A DNA stretch of 64,000 nt from CAWCLK01 sp963796225 (GTDB taxonomy: Bacteria > Actinomycetota > Nitriliruptoria > Nitriliruptorales > Nitriliruptoraceae), in the NCBI GenBank assembly GCA_963796225.1, contig CAWCLK010000005.1:55514-119513 (forward strand), read 5' to 3'. Of the stretch, positions 44,308-52,855 are shown in pieces. The notes beneath the pieces are model-generated. The model saw only the letters and a program-made list of their open reading frames with translations. It was not told where the DNA came from and ran no database searches. Both the position numbers and the translations under genes were made by a program. Each line of letters begins with the position of its first letter. The stretch's first letter is position 1.

Positions 44308-44437
44308 CCGCGCGCCCGCGGGGTGAGGGGGGGTGCGGGTGGGGGTTGCTCAAGCCGGTGGCATCGACGCCGACGGGGCGGGTGGCGCGCCGGGGCGCGC
44401 CGGGGGAGACCGAGACGATCCTGCGAGGCCGCCCACC

Positions 44438-45664
44438 GTGACCACGACCGTGCCCACATCGCGATCCGTCCCCACGGTCCGGCTCGGTCGGCGTCCGGTC
44501 CACGACCGCCGGCTCGAGGTCGTCGCCTACGAGCTGCTGGGCAGTCCGGCGGACGACGACGCGGCCCCGGACCGTCACGCCGACGTGTTCGTGGCCGGGA
44601 TGATCGACATCGGCCTGGACCGGGTGGCCGGCGGACGGGACGTCCTGCTCGGCCTGTCCGACACCATGCTGCGCGACGGCGTGCTGGCCCACCTGCCCCT
44701 GGACCGGCTCGTCCTCGCCGTCGACGCGGACAACGCCCCCGACGACGACCTGGTCGCCATGCTCCACGCGGCACGTCGGGGCGGCCTGCGGATGCAGGTC
44801 GCCGACCCCATCGCCCACCCCCACCTGGCCGCGCTGGCCGACGGCGCGGACTGGGTGGCCGTCGACGTGGCCGCACTCGCCCCCGACGAGCGACGTGCCC
44901 GACGCCAGCGGCTGCAGCAGGTCGGGGCGACGATCGTGGCACGGGGCGTGGACCGCCACGAGCTCCACGACGACTGCCTCGACGCCGGGTTCGACCTGTT
45001 CACCGGGACCGTGCTGTCGCGGCCCCGGCTGGTCCAGGGCCGTCGGCTCGGCCGCGACCAGGCCGCGCTGCTGCGCCTGGTGTCGCTGCTCGCCGACCCC
45101 GACGTCACCGTGGACGCGATCGAGCAGGCGGTCACCGCCAGCCCCACCCTGTCCCTGCAGGTCCTGCGCTTCGTCCGGTCCGCCCGCACGGGCCTGCGCC
45201 ACGACGTCGGGTCGGTGCGCCGCGCGGTCGTGCTGGTCGGGCCGCAGGTCCTGCGCCAGCTCGCCGGGGTCCTGCTGCTCCTGCAGGCCGAACGTCCGCC
45301 CGAGGAGACCGCTCGCGTCGCCCTCGCGCGTGCCGAGGCCTGCGCGGTGGTTGCGGCCGCCCTCGGGGAGCCCGACGCGGAGTACCGGACGGTGGGGCTG
45401 CTGTCGGCCGTCGACCTGCTGCTCGGCATCCCGGTCGACGTGGCCACCGCCGACCTGCCGCTGACCCCGGCCGTGCGGGCCGCCGTGGTGAGCCACGAGG
45501 GCCGTCTCGGTCGCGTCCTGCAGGCGGTCCTCGCCTACGCCGCCTGCGACTGGGACGCCGAGGTGCTCGCCGGGTTCGACCCGGCCGTGCTGGCCGAGGC
45601 CCACCTGACCGGCCTGGCCCGCGCCGACGAGCAGCTCGCCCTCGCCCGGACCCTGGCAGCCTGA
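44438..45664 (+). CDS. EAL/HDOD-domain signalling protein (YuxH type)
   Basis: About 408 residues from a GTG at 44438. N-terminal degenerate EAL-like domain (RLGRRPVHDRRLEVVAYELL, GLRMQVADPIAH, LFTGTVLSRP) lacking the ExL catalytic motif, and a C-terminal HDOD domain (LLRLVSLLADPDVTVDAIEQAV, LSLQVLRFVRSA, AVVLVGPQVLRQL). Such EAL-HDOD proteins are signalling or scaffold proteins rather than active c-di-GMP phosphodiesterases. It is an unusual presence between dciA and gyrB. Confidence 0.75.
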   Translation: MTTTVPTSRSVPTVRLGRRPVHDRRLEVVAYELLGSPADDDAAPDRHADVFVAGMIDIGLDRVAGGRDVLLGLSDTMLRDGVLAHLPLDRLVLAVDADNAPDDDLVAMLHAARRGGLRMQVADPIAHPHLAALADGADWVAVDVAALAPDERRARRQRLQQVGATIVARGVDRHELHDDCLDAGFDLFTGTVLSRPRLVQGRRLGRDQAALLRLVSLLADPDVTVDAIEQAVTASPTLSLQVLRFVRSARTGLRHDVGSVRRAVVLVGPQVLRQLAGVLLLLQAERPPEETARVALARAEACAVVAAALGEPDAEYRTVGLLSAVDLLLGIPVDVATADLPLTPAVRAAVVSHEGRLGRVLQAVLAYAACDWDAEVLAGFDPAVLAEAHLTGLARADEQLALARTLAA

Positions 45665-45705
45665 CGGCTTGCCGCCGCGCGGCCGGCTGCGCGACCATGC
45701 CGGCC

Positions 45706-46614
45706 GTGCCCGAGCTGCCCGACATCGAGGACTACCGCGCCGCCCTGCGGTCGCGGGTGCTCGGCGACGTGCTCGAACGGCTGCGGATCACGTCGTTCTC
45801 GCTGCTGAAGACCTACGACCCGCCCGTGTCGGCGGTCGAGGGCCAGGTGGTGACCGACGTCCGTCGGCTCGGCAAGCGGCTGGTGTTCGCCTTCGAGGAC
45901 GTCCCCGGCGAACCGGAGCCGCTCTTCCTCGTCCTGCACCTGATGATCGCCGGGCGGCTGCGGTGGCGCGACCACGGGGCCAAGGTCCCCGGCCGCATCG
46001 GCCTGGCCGCCTTCGACTTCCCCTCCGGGACGGCGATCCTCACCGAGGCGGGCACGAAGAAGCGCGCCTCGCTGCACGTGGTGCGGGGCGAGCAGGCCCT
46101 GCGCGAGGGCCACGACCGGGGCGGGGTCGAGCCGCTCGAGGCCGACCTGGCCACGTTCACCGAGGCGCTCACCCGCGAGAACCGCACGCTCAAGCGGGCC
46201 CTGACCGACCCGCGGCTGTTCTCCGGGATCGGCAACGCCTTCAGCGACGAGATCCTGCACGCCGCCGGGATGTCGCCGGTGCAGACCACCAGCCGCCTCG
46301 ACGCCGACGAGATCGCGCGGCTGCGCGAGGCCGTGGTGGCCACGCTCGAGCACTGGGTCGCCCGTCTGCGGGAGCAGACCGGCGAGGGCTTCCCCGAGGA
46401 GGTCACCGCGTTCCGCCCCGACTTCGCCGTCCACGGGCGCTACGAGCAGCCGTGCCCGGTGTGCGGCACGCCGGTGCAGCGGATCCGGTACGCGGACAAC
46501 GAGACCAACTACTGCCCCCGCTGCCAGACCGGCGGCAAGGTGCTGGCCGACCGCAGCCTGTCGCGCCTGCTCAAGGACGACTGGCCGCGGACCGTGGACG
46601 AGCTCGAGGGGTAG
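45706..46614 (+). CDS. Fpg/Nei family DNA glycosylase/AP lyase
   Basis: 302 residues. The enzyme uses its N-terminal proline after Met removal, so the start should be the GTG at 45706, giving MPELPDIEDY; the ATG at 45697 would bury that proline. Pro2 and Glu3, Lys in VVTDVRRLGKRL, NAFSDEILHAAGMSP, and a C-terminal zinc finger (CPVCGTPVQRIRYADNE then CPRC) are intact. Removes oxidised bases from DNA. The match is to the Fpg family in general; the specific substrate (8-oxoG versus oxidised pyrimidines) is not decided. Confidence 0.85.
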   Translation: MPELPDIEDYRAALRSRVLGDVLERLRITSFSLLKTYDPPVSAVEGQVVTDVRRLGKRLVFAFEDVPGEPEPLFLVLHLMIAGRLRWRDHGAKVPGRIGLAAFDFPSGTAILTEAGTKKRASLHVVRGEQALREGHDRGGVEPLEADLATFTEALTRENRTLKRALTDPRLFSGIGNAFSDEILHAAGMSPVQTTSRLDADEIARLREAVVATLEHWVARLREQTGEGFPEEVTAFRPDFAVHGRYEQPCPVCGTPVQRIRYADNETNYCPRCQTGGKVLADRSLSRLLKDDWPRTVDELEG

Positions 46615-46787
46615 CCGGACGGGCGTCTCGCGGGTGTGGGTCCGCCCGGGGCGCCACCCCTCCCGCTGGTACCATCACGGGCCACTGCGCGGACGCTCGT
46701 TGTCGTCCGCATCGGGCCCGTCCGTCGCCCCGCACGCGGGGCACGACACGGCCGGCCCTGGCTCGACCCGACCTCACAAGGACCGCC

Positions 46788-48755
46788 GTGGCTGCTGGAC
46801 CCAATGCCGACTACAGCGCCAAGAACATCACGGTCCTCGAGGGGCTCGAGGCCGTGCGCAAGCGCCCCGGCATGTACATCGGCTCCACCGGGGCCCGCGG
46901 CCTGCACCACCTGGTGTGGGAGGTCGTGGACAACTCGGTCGACGAGGCGCTGGCGGGGCGCTGCAGCCGCATCGACGTCACCCTGACCGCCGACGGGGCG
47001 GTGCGGGTGGCCGACGACGGCTCGGGCATCCCCGTCGACCTGCACGAGAAGGAGAACCGCTCCGCGCTGGAGGTCGTGCTGACCGTCCTGCACGCCGGCG
47101 GCAAGTTCGACAGCACCGCCTACGCCGTCTCCGGCGGGCTGCACGGCGTGGGCATCTCGGTGGTCAACGCCCTGTCCAGCCGTGTCCTCGCCGAGGTGCG
47201 CCGCGACGGCGGGCTGTACCGGCAGGAGTACAGCCGCGGCGTCCCGCTCGGCCCGGTCGAGCGTGTCGGCGACGCCGACGACACCGGCACCACGATCACG
47301 TTCTGGCCCGACGAGCAGATCTTCGAATCCGTCGAGTTCACCGTCGGCACCATCGTGCGGCGCCTCCGCGACACCGCCTTCCTCACCGCCGGCCTGCGGA
47401 TCGTCCTGGTCGACGAGCGTGAGCGGCCCGACGCCGACGCCGAGGAGGGCACCACCCGCGAGTGGGAGTTCCACGCCCCCAACGGCCTGGCCGACTTCGT
47501 CGACCACCTGCGTTCCACGCGGAACAAGGACGGCCTGCACGACCCGATCCACTACGAGGCCGAGGAGGTCCTCGAGTCCACCGGCGCCCAGTCGGTGGAG
47601 GTCTCCCTGCAGTGGATCCAGGACTTCAACGACTCCATCCTCAGCTACGCCAACACCATCAACACCCACGAGGGCGGCACCCACGAGGAGGGCTTCCGCA
47701 CGGCCCTGACCTCCGTGGTCAACCGCTACGCCAAGGACAAGAACCTCCTGAAGTCCAAGGACGTCGATTCGCTGACCGGCGACGACCTGCGCTCGGGCCT
47801 GATCGCCATCATCTCGGTCAAGGTCGGGGATCCCCAGTTCGAGGGCCAGACCAAGACCAAGCTCGGCAACACCGAGGTCAAGAGCTTCGTGCAGAAGGTG
47901 ACCTACGAGCGCCTGCAGCAGTGGCTCGAGGAGCACCCCACCGACGCCAAGGCGATCATCAGCAAGGCCGAGGGCGAGGCGCACGCACGCATCGCCGCCC
48001 GCAAGGCACGCGACCTCACCCGGCGCAAGTCACTGCTCGAATCGACCTCGCTGCCGGGCAAGCTCGCCGACTGCCAGACCAAGGACCCGGCCGAGTCCGA
48101 GCTCTACATCGTCGAGGGTGACTCGGCCGGTGGCTCGGCCAAGATGGCCCGCGACCGGCGTACCCAGGCGATCCTGCCGATCCGCGGCAAGATCATCAAC
48201 GTCGAGAAGGCCAACCTGGCCAAGACCCTGCGCAACAACGAGGTGCAGGCGCTGATCACCGCCATGGGCACCGGCTTCGCGGACGACTTCGACGTCACCC
48301 GGGCCCGGTACCACAAGCTCATCCTGATGGCGGACGCCGACGTCGACGGCGCCCACATCCGGACCCTGCTGCTGACCTTCCTGTTCCGCCACATGAAGCC
48401 GCTGATCGAGGCCGGGTACGTCTTCCTGGCCCAGCCGCCGCTGTACCAGATCAAGCACAGCAAGCGGAAGAACTGGGTGGAGTACGCCTACAGCGACCCC
48501 GAACGGGACGGGATCATGGCCGACCTCCCCCAGGACGGCAAGCCCGACGTCCAGCGGTTCAAGGGCCTGGGCGAGATGGACCCGGAGCAGCTCTGGGAGA
48601 CCACGATGAACCCCGACAACCGCACGCTGCGGCTGGTGACCATGGAGGACGCCGCCGTCGCGGACGAGATGTTCACGATCCTCATGGGCGAGGACGTCGA
48701 GTCGCGTCGCGAGTTCATCCAGACCAATGCCCGGTACGCCACCCTCGACGTGTAG
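46788..48755 (+). CDS. gyrB: DNA gyrase subunit B
   Basis: 655 residues. ATPase and TOPRIM subunit that, with GyrA, introduces negative supercoils. GHKL motifs VVDNSVDEALAG and VADDGSGIPVD, the transducer KPTD-like loop, TOPRIM EGDSAGGSAKMARDRRTQAILPIRGKI and DADVDGAHIRTLLLTF, and the C-terminal PPLYQIK. Start GTG at 46788 follows AAGGA. Separated from gyrA by 7.7 kb of other genes. A parS-like GTTCCACGCGGAAC lies inside at 47512-47525. Confidence 0.97.
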   Translation: MAAGPNADYSAKNITVLEGLEAVRKRPGMYIGSTGARGLHHLVWEVVDNSVDEALAGRCSRIDVTLTADGAVRVADDGSGIPVDLHEKENRSALEVVLTVLHAGGKFDSTAYAVSGGLHGVGISVVNALSSRVLAEVRRDGGLYRQEYSRGVPLGPVERVGDADDTGTTITFWPDEQIFESVEFTVGTIVRRLRDTAFLTAGLRIVLVDERERPDADAEEGTTREWEFHAPNGLADFVDHLRSTRNKDGLHDPIHYEAEEVLESTGAQSVEVSLQWIQDFNDSILSYANTINTHEGGTHEEGFRTALTSVVNRYAKDKNLLKSKDVDSLTGDDLRSGLIAIISVKVGDPQFEGQTKTKLGNTEVKSFVQKVTYERLQQWLEEHPTDAKAIISKAEGEAHARIAARKARDLTRRKSLLESTSLPGKLADCQTKDPAESELYIVEGDSAGGSAKMARDRRTQAILPIRGKIINVEKANLAKTLRNNEVQALITAMGTGFADDFDVTRARYHKLILMADADVDGAHIRTLLLTFLFRHMKPLIEAGYVFLAQPPLYQIKHSKRKNWVEYAYSDPERDGIMADLPQDGKPDVQRFKGLGEMDPEQLWETTMNPDNRTLRLVTMEDAAVADEMFTILMGEDVESRREFIQTNARYATLDV

Positions 48756-48757
48756 CC

Positions 48758-49021
48758 GTGCGACGTTCTCTGCTCTGGCTGGGGCTCGGCCTGGTCGTCT
48801 TCGTTCTCGCCGCGCTGCTGCTCGCGCCGGCCGCCCTGGTGCTGCGTGCCCTGGGGCTCAGCCTCGTGGCGATCGTGCCGGCCGCGGCCGTGGTGCTGTT
48901 CGCCGGCGACAGCCGACGCCGCAGCGACGTCTACGGCGGCCACGTCCCCCGGGACCCGGACGAGTCGCCGCCCGCAGCCGACCACGACCTCGACGACCAC
49001 GATCCCGACGGAGCTCGCTGA
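48758..49021 (+). CDS. Small membrane protein
   Basis: 87 residues, GTG start two bases after the gyrB stop. Two hydrophobic helices (about 4-26 and 30-48), then an acidic His/Asp-rich tail (ADHDLDDHDPD). Unrecognised. Its stop overlaps the next start (TGATG), so gyrB and both small genes likely form one transcript. Confidence 0.6.
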   Translation: MRRSLLWLGLGLVVFVLAALLLAPAALVLRALGLSLVAIVPAAAVVLFAGDSRRRSDVYGGHVPRDPDESPPAADHDLDDHDPDGAR

Positions 49022-49224
49022 TGGACCGCACCGTGCGCGCCGCCCTCACCGCCTTCGTCATCGGCCTGCTCGCCGTCGGCGGGATCGCCGCCTTCCTGGG
49101 TGTGCCCGCCGTCCCCGCCCTGGTGTCCGGCCTGGTCGCCGGGATCCTGTTCGGTGGCCTGATCCTCGCGGCCTCCCGGCGGTCCCAGCAGTTCCACGAC
49201 GACCGCCCCGGCGACGGCGGCTGA
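49021..49224 (+). CDS. Small membrane protein
   Basis: 67 residues, two hydrophobic helices (about 6-26 and 30-51) and a short polar tail. Translationally coupled to the preceding small gene. Function unknown. Confidence 0.6.
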   Translation: MDRTVRAALTAFVIGLLAVGGIAAFLGVPAVPALVSGLVAGILFGGLILAASRRSQQFHDDRPGDGG

Positions 49225-49706
49225 CCGCGCGCTCCCACCACGTCGCGGGTCCTGTGCCGTGCCCGGCAGATCGGCCCAGTATGGCGCACGACATCGGACG
49301 GGCGTGTAGGCCCGGCGGGGGTGCCGGACATGTCTGGGGCAGGTGCTCTTTCCCCACGGGGGTGGGGAGTGCACCGCCTGCTCCACATCGAAGGTGTCCC
49401 GCTCCGCAGGGGACGCCGTGGAGCGGACGATCGGCCCGCTGGTGGACCTCGGTCAGGCTCGCCCCCCTTGACCGGGCGCCCCACCAGCGGGCCGGTCCCA
49501 CATCTCGGGCGGCCGGCACGGTGCGACACCTCGGGGGGTCGCACCGCCGGCCGCCCCGCGCCGCCTGTCAGCCCTCCACGATGCTCGGGCTGCAGGCGGA
49601 CGGCGTGTCACATCGGCAACGTGGCGCAGCCGCCCGTCAGCCCTCGGCTCGATGCTCGGGCTGCAGGCGGACGGGACGCGACATCGGGACCTGGCGCAGC
49701 CGCCTG
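49225..49706. other. Intergenic region with inverted and tandem repeats
   Basis: About 480 bases without a gene. A 13-bp inverted repeat (GGCCCGCTGGTGG at 49433-49445, mirrored at 49481-49493) could form a large hairpin. The right part holds tandem repeats of about 70 bp, listed separately. Confidence 0.55.
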
Positions 49707-49710
49707 TCAG
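49562..49710. repeat. Imperfect tandem repeat, unit about 70 bp
   Basis: Units start at 49562, 49631 and 49701 with CGCC(T/C)GTCAGCCCTC, followed by GATGCTCGGGCTGCAGGC, GGACGG, a CATCGG block and TGGCGCAGC. Two full units plus the beginning of a third, which runs into the 3' end of the anti-sigma gene. Contains short self-complementary pieces (GGGCTG/CAGCCC). Confidence 0.7.
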
Positions 49711-50539
49711 CCCTCGGGGGTCTGGCCGGGGGCGGGTTCGTCCGGGACGAACCCGACGAACTGCTCGCTGGTGTCGGGGAAGAAGCCCGCACAGGCGTCG
49801 TCGGGGTAGTCGTCGATGACCGGACCGATGGTCCAGCCCTCGAGCCCCTCGGCCTCGAGCGCCTGCTCGGCCACCTCGATCGCCGCGTCCAGGCGGAGGC
49901 ACCGGTCCATCAGCGCGAGCCGGATCTGCTCCATCGCCCGTCGGACGCGCTCGTCGTCGGTGCCGTAGTCGGGGATGGGCAGACCCACGGGCGGCGACGG
50001 GGTCGCCGTGGGCGAGGGCGAGGGAGAGGGCGCGGGCGGCGTGGTCGTGGCCGTGTCCTGCGGCGTGGGCGAGGGCAGCGGGGTGTCGACGACGCGTCGC
50101 AGCTGCTGGCGGGGAACACGCCCACGGCGCCGGACTCGAGCGTGCAGGCGACCAGGGGCGGGATGTCGGCCGGGTCGGTCACGCCCGGGTCGATCTGGCC
50201 GGTGGCCCACAGCGCCTCGCAGGTGGCCACGGGGCCGTCCTCGCCGACCTGCACCACCGCCGTGCTGGCCTGCGTGGACGGGGCGTCGTAGCAGCCGACC
50301 CGGACGGGGTCCTGCACGCGTGAGGTGGTGACGGCCACGGCGGCGGCCGTGGCGACGGCGGCGGCCACGGCCACGCCGGTCAGCCAGCGCCGCCGGCGAC
50401 GCCGCTGGTCCAGCTCGCTGGGCTGGCCGGCCAGCACGGCCTCGCGCATGGCGCGGGCCGCCGGGTCCTGCGCGTCGGGCAGGGGCAGCTCGCGCAGCGG
50501 GTCGGCGTCGCGCAGGCGGTCGAGGGGGTCGCGTGTCAT
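49707..50539 (-). CDS. Membrane anti-sigma-like protein, one frame break
   Basis: N-terminal cytoplasmic part (RDPLDRLRDADPLRELPLPD), a membrane helix at about 52-72 after an Arg run, then an extracytoplasmic domain. In the first frame it reads to VGVFPASSCDA near 50098; adding one base there brings in a Pro/Ser/Thr-rich linker and a helical domain (RVRRAMEQIRLALMDRCLRLDAAIEVAEQALEAEG) ending FVGFVPDEPAPG. Length 833 is 3n+2, fitting one missing base. Coupled to the ECF sigma gene (ATGA at 50536-50539), hence the anti-sigma assignment; no zinc motif. Confidence 0.65.
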
Positions 50540-51090
50540 GCGTCACCCCCCTGCGCGTCGGCCTCGAGCAGCGCCAGGGCCTCGCCCAGGCGCTGACGAG
50601 CACGGTGGAGCCGCACGGAGACCGCCGAGACCGACAGGTCCAGGATCTCGGCGATCTGGGCGTGGGGGAGGTCCTCCCAGGCGGCCAGCCGCAGGATCTC
50701 GCGGTCGACCTCGGCCAGCTCGGCGAGGGCGGCACGCACGAGCGCGACCTCGGTCGCCGCCTCCCCGATGTCGCGGCTGTCGGTGTCGGTGCCCTCGGCC
50801 TGCACACGGGACAGCAGGGCACGACGACGGCGTTGACCGCGGTGGGTGTTGGCCAGGACCCGGCGGGCGGTGGCCAGCAGCCACGACACCTGGCCGTCAC
50901 GGTCCTCCGGGACGTCCTCCAGCCTGCGCCACGCGACGGTGAAGGTCTCGTTGGTGACGTCGTTCGCGTCGTCGGACGCACTCGTCCGGCGCAGCGCGTA
51001 GGCCATCACGATGCGGTAGTGGTCGTCGAAGAGGCGACGGAACCGGTCGTCGGGTTCGTGGCCCCGCCGCGCCGCGGCGAGGTCGCGCAT
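50536..51090 (-). CDS. ECF RNA polymerase sigma factor
   Basis: 184 residues. Region 2 FRRLFDDHYRIVMAYALRRTSASDDANDVTNETFTVAW, region 4 LAELAEVDREILRLAAWEDLPHAQIAEILDLSVSAVSVRLHRARQRL. The SigE/SigK-like type of Actinobacteria. ATG at 51090 overlaps the stop of the upstream secreted-protein gene (TGATG), and its stop overlaps the anti-sigma start. Confidence 0.85.
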   Translation of the reverse strand: MRDLAAARRGHEPDDRFRRLFDDHYRIVMAYALRRTSASDDANDVTNETFTVAWRRLEDVPEDRDGQVSWLLATARRVLANTHRGQRRRRALLSRVQAEGTDTDSRDIGEAATEVALVRAALAELAEVDREILRLAAWEDLPHAQIAEILDLSVSAVSVRLHRARQRLGEALALLEADAQGGDA

Positions 51091-51743
51091 CAGCTGATCC
51101 GCAGGTAGCGGATGCGGTCGTTCCAGCCCGAGAGCATGCTGGCAGCGGTGTCGCCCGCCCCGGTCGAGCCCGGGTAGGCGTCCCAGCCGCTGTCCCGCAG
51201 CGTCGTCGCGCAGCCCCCGATGCGGTAGGACGAGGTCTGTGCCGCGAACCCCCAGTCGGCCAGGTCCTGGTAGATCGACTGGTCGTGGAACCGCAGGGAG
51301 CGCCCCGCGAACCCGACGTGCTCGTACAGGGTCAGCCAGTCGGCGCAGGTGCTGATCGCACCGACCTGCGGCACGGCCGGGCCCGCGAGTCGCCAGTCGG
51401 CCGGTCGGACCGCCTGCGGGCCGACGGCATGCAGGGCGGCCAGGGCGACGGCCCGGTCGCGCTGCGTGACGGCCTGCTCCGCGTCCTCGTCCGTGCGGAA
51501 GCAGTCCGTCTCGCCGTCCTGGTGCCAGACGACACATGCCCGTGCGTCTCCCCACCCTGTCATGAGGTCGATGGTTCGCCCCTCGAACCGTGCGTTGCCC
51601 GGGTGCTGTGCCCGCCCGGCGTGACGCCCCGCTGCCATGGCGGGAAGGGCCATGACCGCCAGCAGCAGCATGGCCAGAACCGCCACGGCCGCACTGGCAG
51701 CCGCCGTTCGGGTCCAGGTCACGTCGTGCACCCCCTGATGCAT
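51090..51743 (-). CDS. Secreted protein with peptidase-inhibitor I36 / beta-gamma-crystallin-like domain
   Basis: 217 residues. Signal peptide (about residues 11-38, hydrophobic run then ALPAMAAG), a middle region, and a C-terminal domain with STCADWLTLYEHVGFAGRSLRFHDQ and LADWGFAAQTSSYRIGGC, the pattern of I36-type inhibitors in Actinobacteria. Paired Cys residues suggest disulfides. It heads an operon with a sigma factor and anti-sigma, an unusual company for this family. The protease target, if any, is unknown. Confidence 0.72.
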   Translation of the reverse strand: MHQGVHDVTWTRTAAASAAVAVLAMLLLAVMALPAMAAGRHAGRAQHPGNARFEGRTIDLMTGWGDARACVVWHQDGETDCFRTDEDAEQAVTQRDRAVALAALHAVGPQAVRPADWRLAGPAVPQVGAISTCADWLTLYEHVGFAGRSLRFHDQSIYQDLADWGFAAQTSSYRIGGCATTLRDSGWDAYPGSTGAGDTAASMLSGWNDRIRYLRIS

Positions 51744-51973
51744 GTCACGGGACGAGCCACCCGGAAGTTCGGCTCGCCACCTCCCGTGGGGCGGGAGGCA
51801 CGCAGGAGGGATATGTCCGGCACGAGCCCCGTCACTACCGTCCGAGCGTCATCCGCTCGCCACCACGGGCGCGTCGCGCGGTCGCCGCGCGTCGCCGGGC
51901 TCGCCGGTCGTCAGAGGGGCCCCGTGGCGCTGATACCGTCCCCGGTCGCTGCTGGACGCCCCCGGGACCCTCG

Positions 51974-52855
51974 ATGACCGACACCATCGTCTCGCGCGAG
52001 GTCGACGACGGTCTGACGTCGATCAACGCCGACGTCTCGACGTCCCAGTACCTGCGGCAGATGTGGGAGCGTCGCGAGTTCGCCGTCGAGGTGCCCCTCG
52101 AGGAGCTGCGCACGCAGCACAAGACCACGCTGATCGGCAACGTGTGGCACCTGGGCAACCCGATCCTGACGATCGGGGTGTACTACTTCGTGTTCGGCAC
52201 GCTGCTCGGCGGTGGTCGCCCCGACAACTTCCTGCCGTGGCTGACCGTCGGGCTGTTCGCGTTCCGCTTCACCCAGAAGTGCTTCACCGCCGGGGCCAAG
52301 GCCCTGCCGTCCAACAGCGGGCTGATCAAGGCGATCCGCTTCCCCCGGGCCCTGCTGCCGGTGTCCGCGGTGGTCAGCAACCTCATGAGCTTCGCCATCG
52401 AGCTCGGGATCCTGGCCGTCGTGGTCGAGATCTACGCGCTCACCGACTCGAGCGGCAGCGTGCTGGGGCTGTCCAAGCGCTGGCTGCTGCTGCCGCTGGT
52501 GGTGCTGGTGCACAGCGCCTTCACGCTCGGGGCGGCCTTCATCGCCGCGCGGCTCAACGACGCCTACCGCGACATCGAGCAGCTGATCCCGTTCATCTTC
52601 CAGCTGCTGCGGTACCTGTCCGGCGTGATGATCCCGATCGCCACGCTGGCCAACCGCGACGGCGTGCCGGCGCTGGCCAAGACCATCCTGCGCCTCAACC
52701 CGCTGGCGCAGATGATCAACCTCTACCGGTGGATCTTCCTCGGCGAGACGATCATCATCGCCGACGTGGTGCAGACCACCGTGCTGTCCTTCGCGCTGCT
52801 GTGGTTCGGCTTCCGGTTCTTCCGTGCGGCCGAGTGGCGGTACGGGCTGTCATGA
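51974..52855 (+). CDS. Polysaccharide ABC exporter, permease (ABC-2, TagG/RfbD type)
   Basis: 293 residues, six hydrophobic helices, ABC2_membrane fold. Contains FGTLLGGGRPDNFLPWLTVGLFAFRF and a C-terminal LNPLAQMINLYRWIFLGE, typical of exporters of teichoic acid, O-antigen or galactan. Pairs with the ATPase gene (ATGA overlap). The exported glycan cannot be read from sequence. Confidence 0.85.
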   Translation: MTDTIVSREVDDGLTSINADVSTSQYLRQMWERREFAVEVPLEELRTQHKTTLIGNVWHLGNPILTIGVYYFVFGTLLGGGRPDNFLPWLTVGLFAFRFTQKCFTAGAKALPSNSGLIKAIRFPRALLPVSAVVSNLMSFAIELGILAVVVEIYALTDSSGSVLGLSKRWLLLPLVVLVHSAFTLGAAFIAARLNDAYRDIEQLIPFIFQLLRYLSGVMIPIATLANRDGVPALAKTILRLNPLAQMINLYRWIFLGETIIIADVVQTTVLSFALLWFGFRFFRAAEWRYGLS

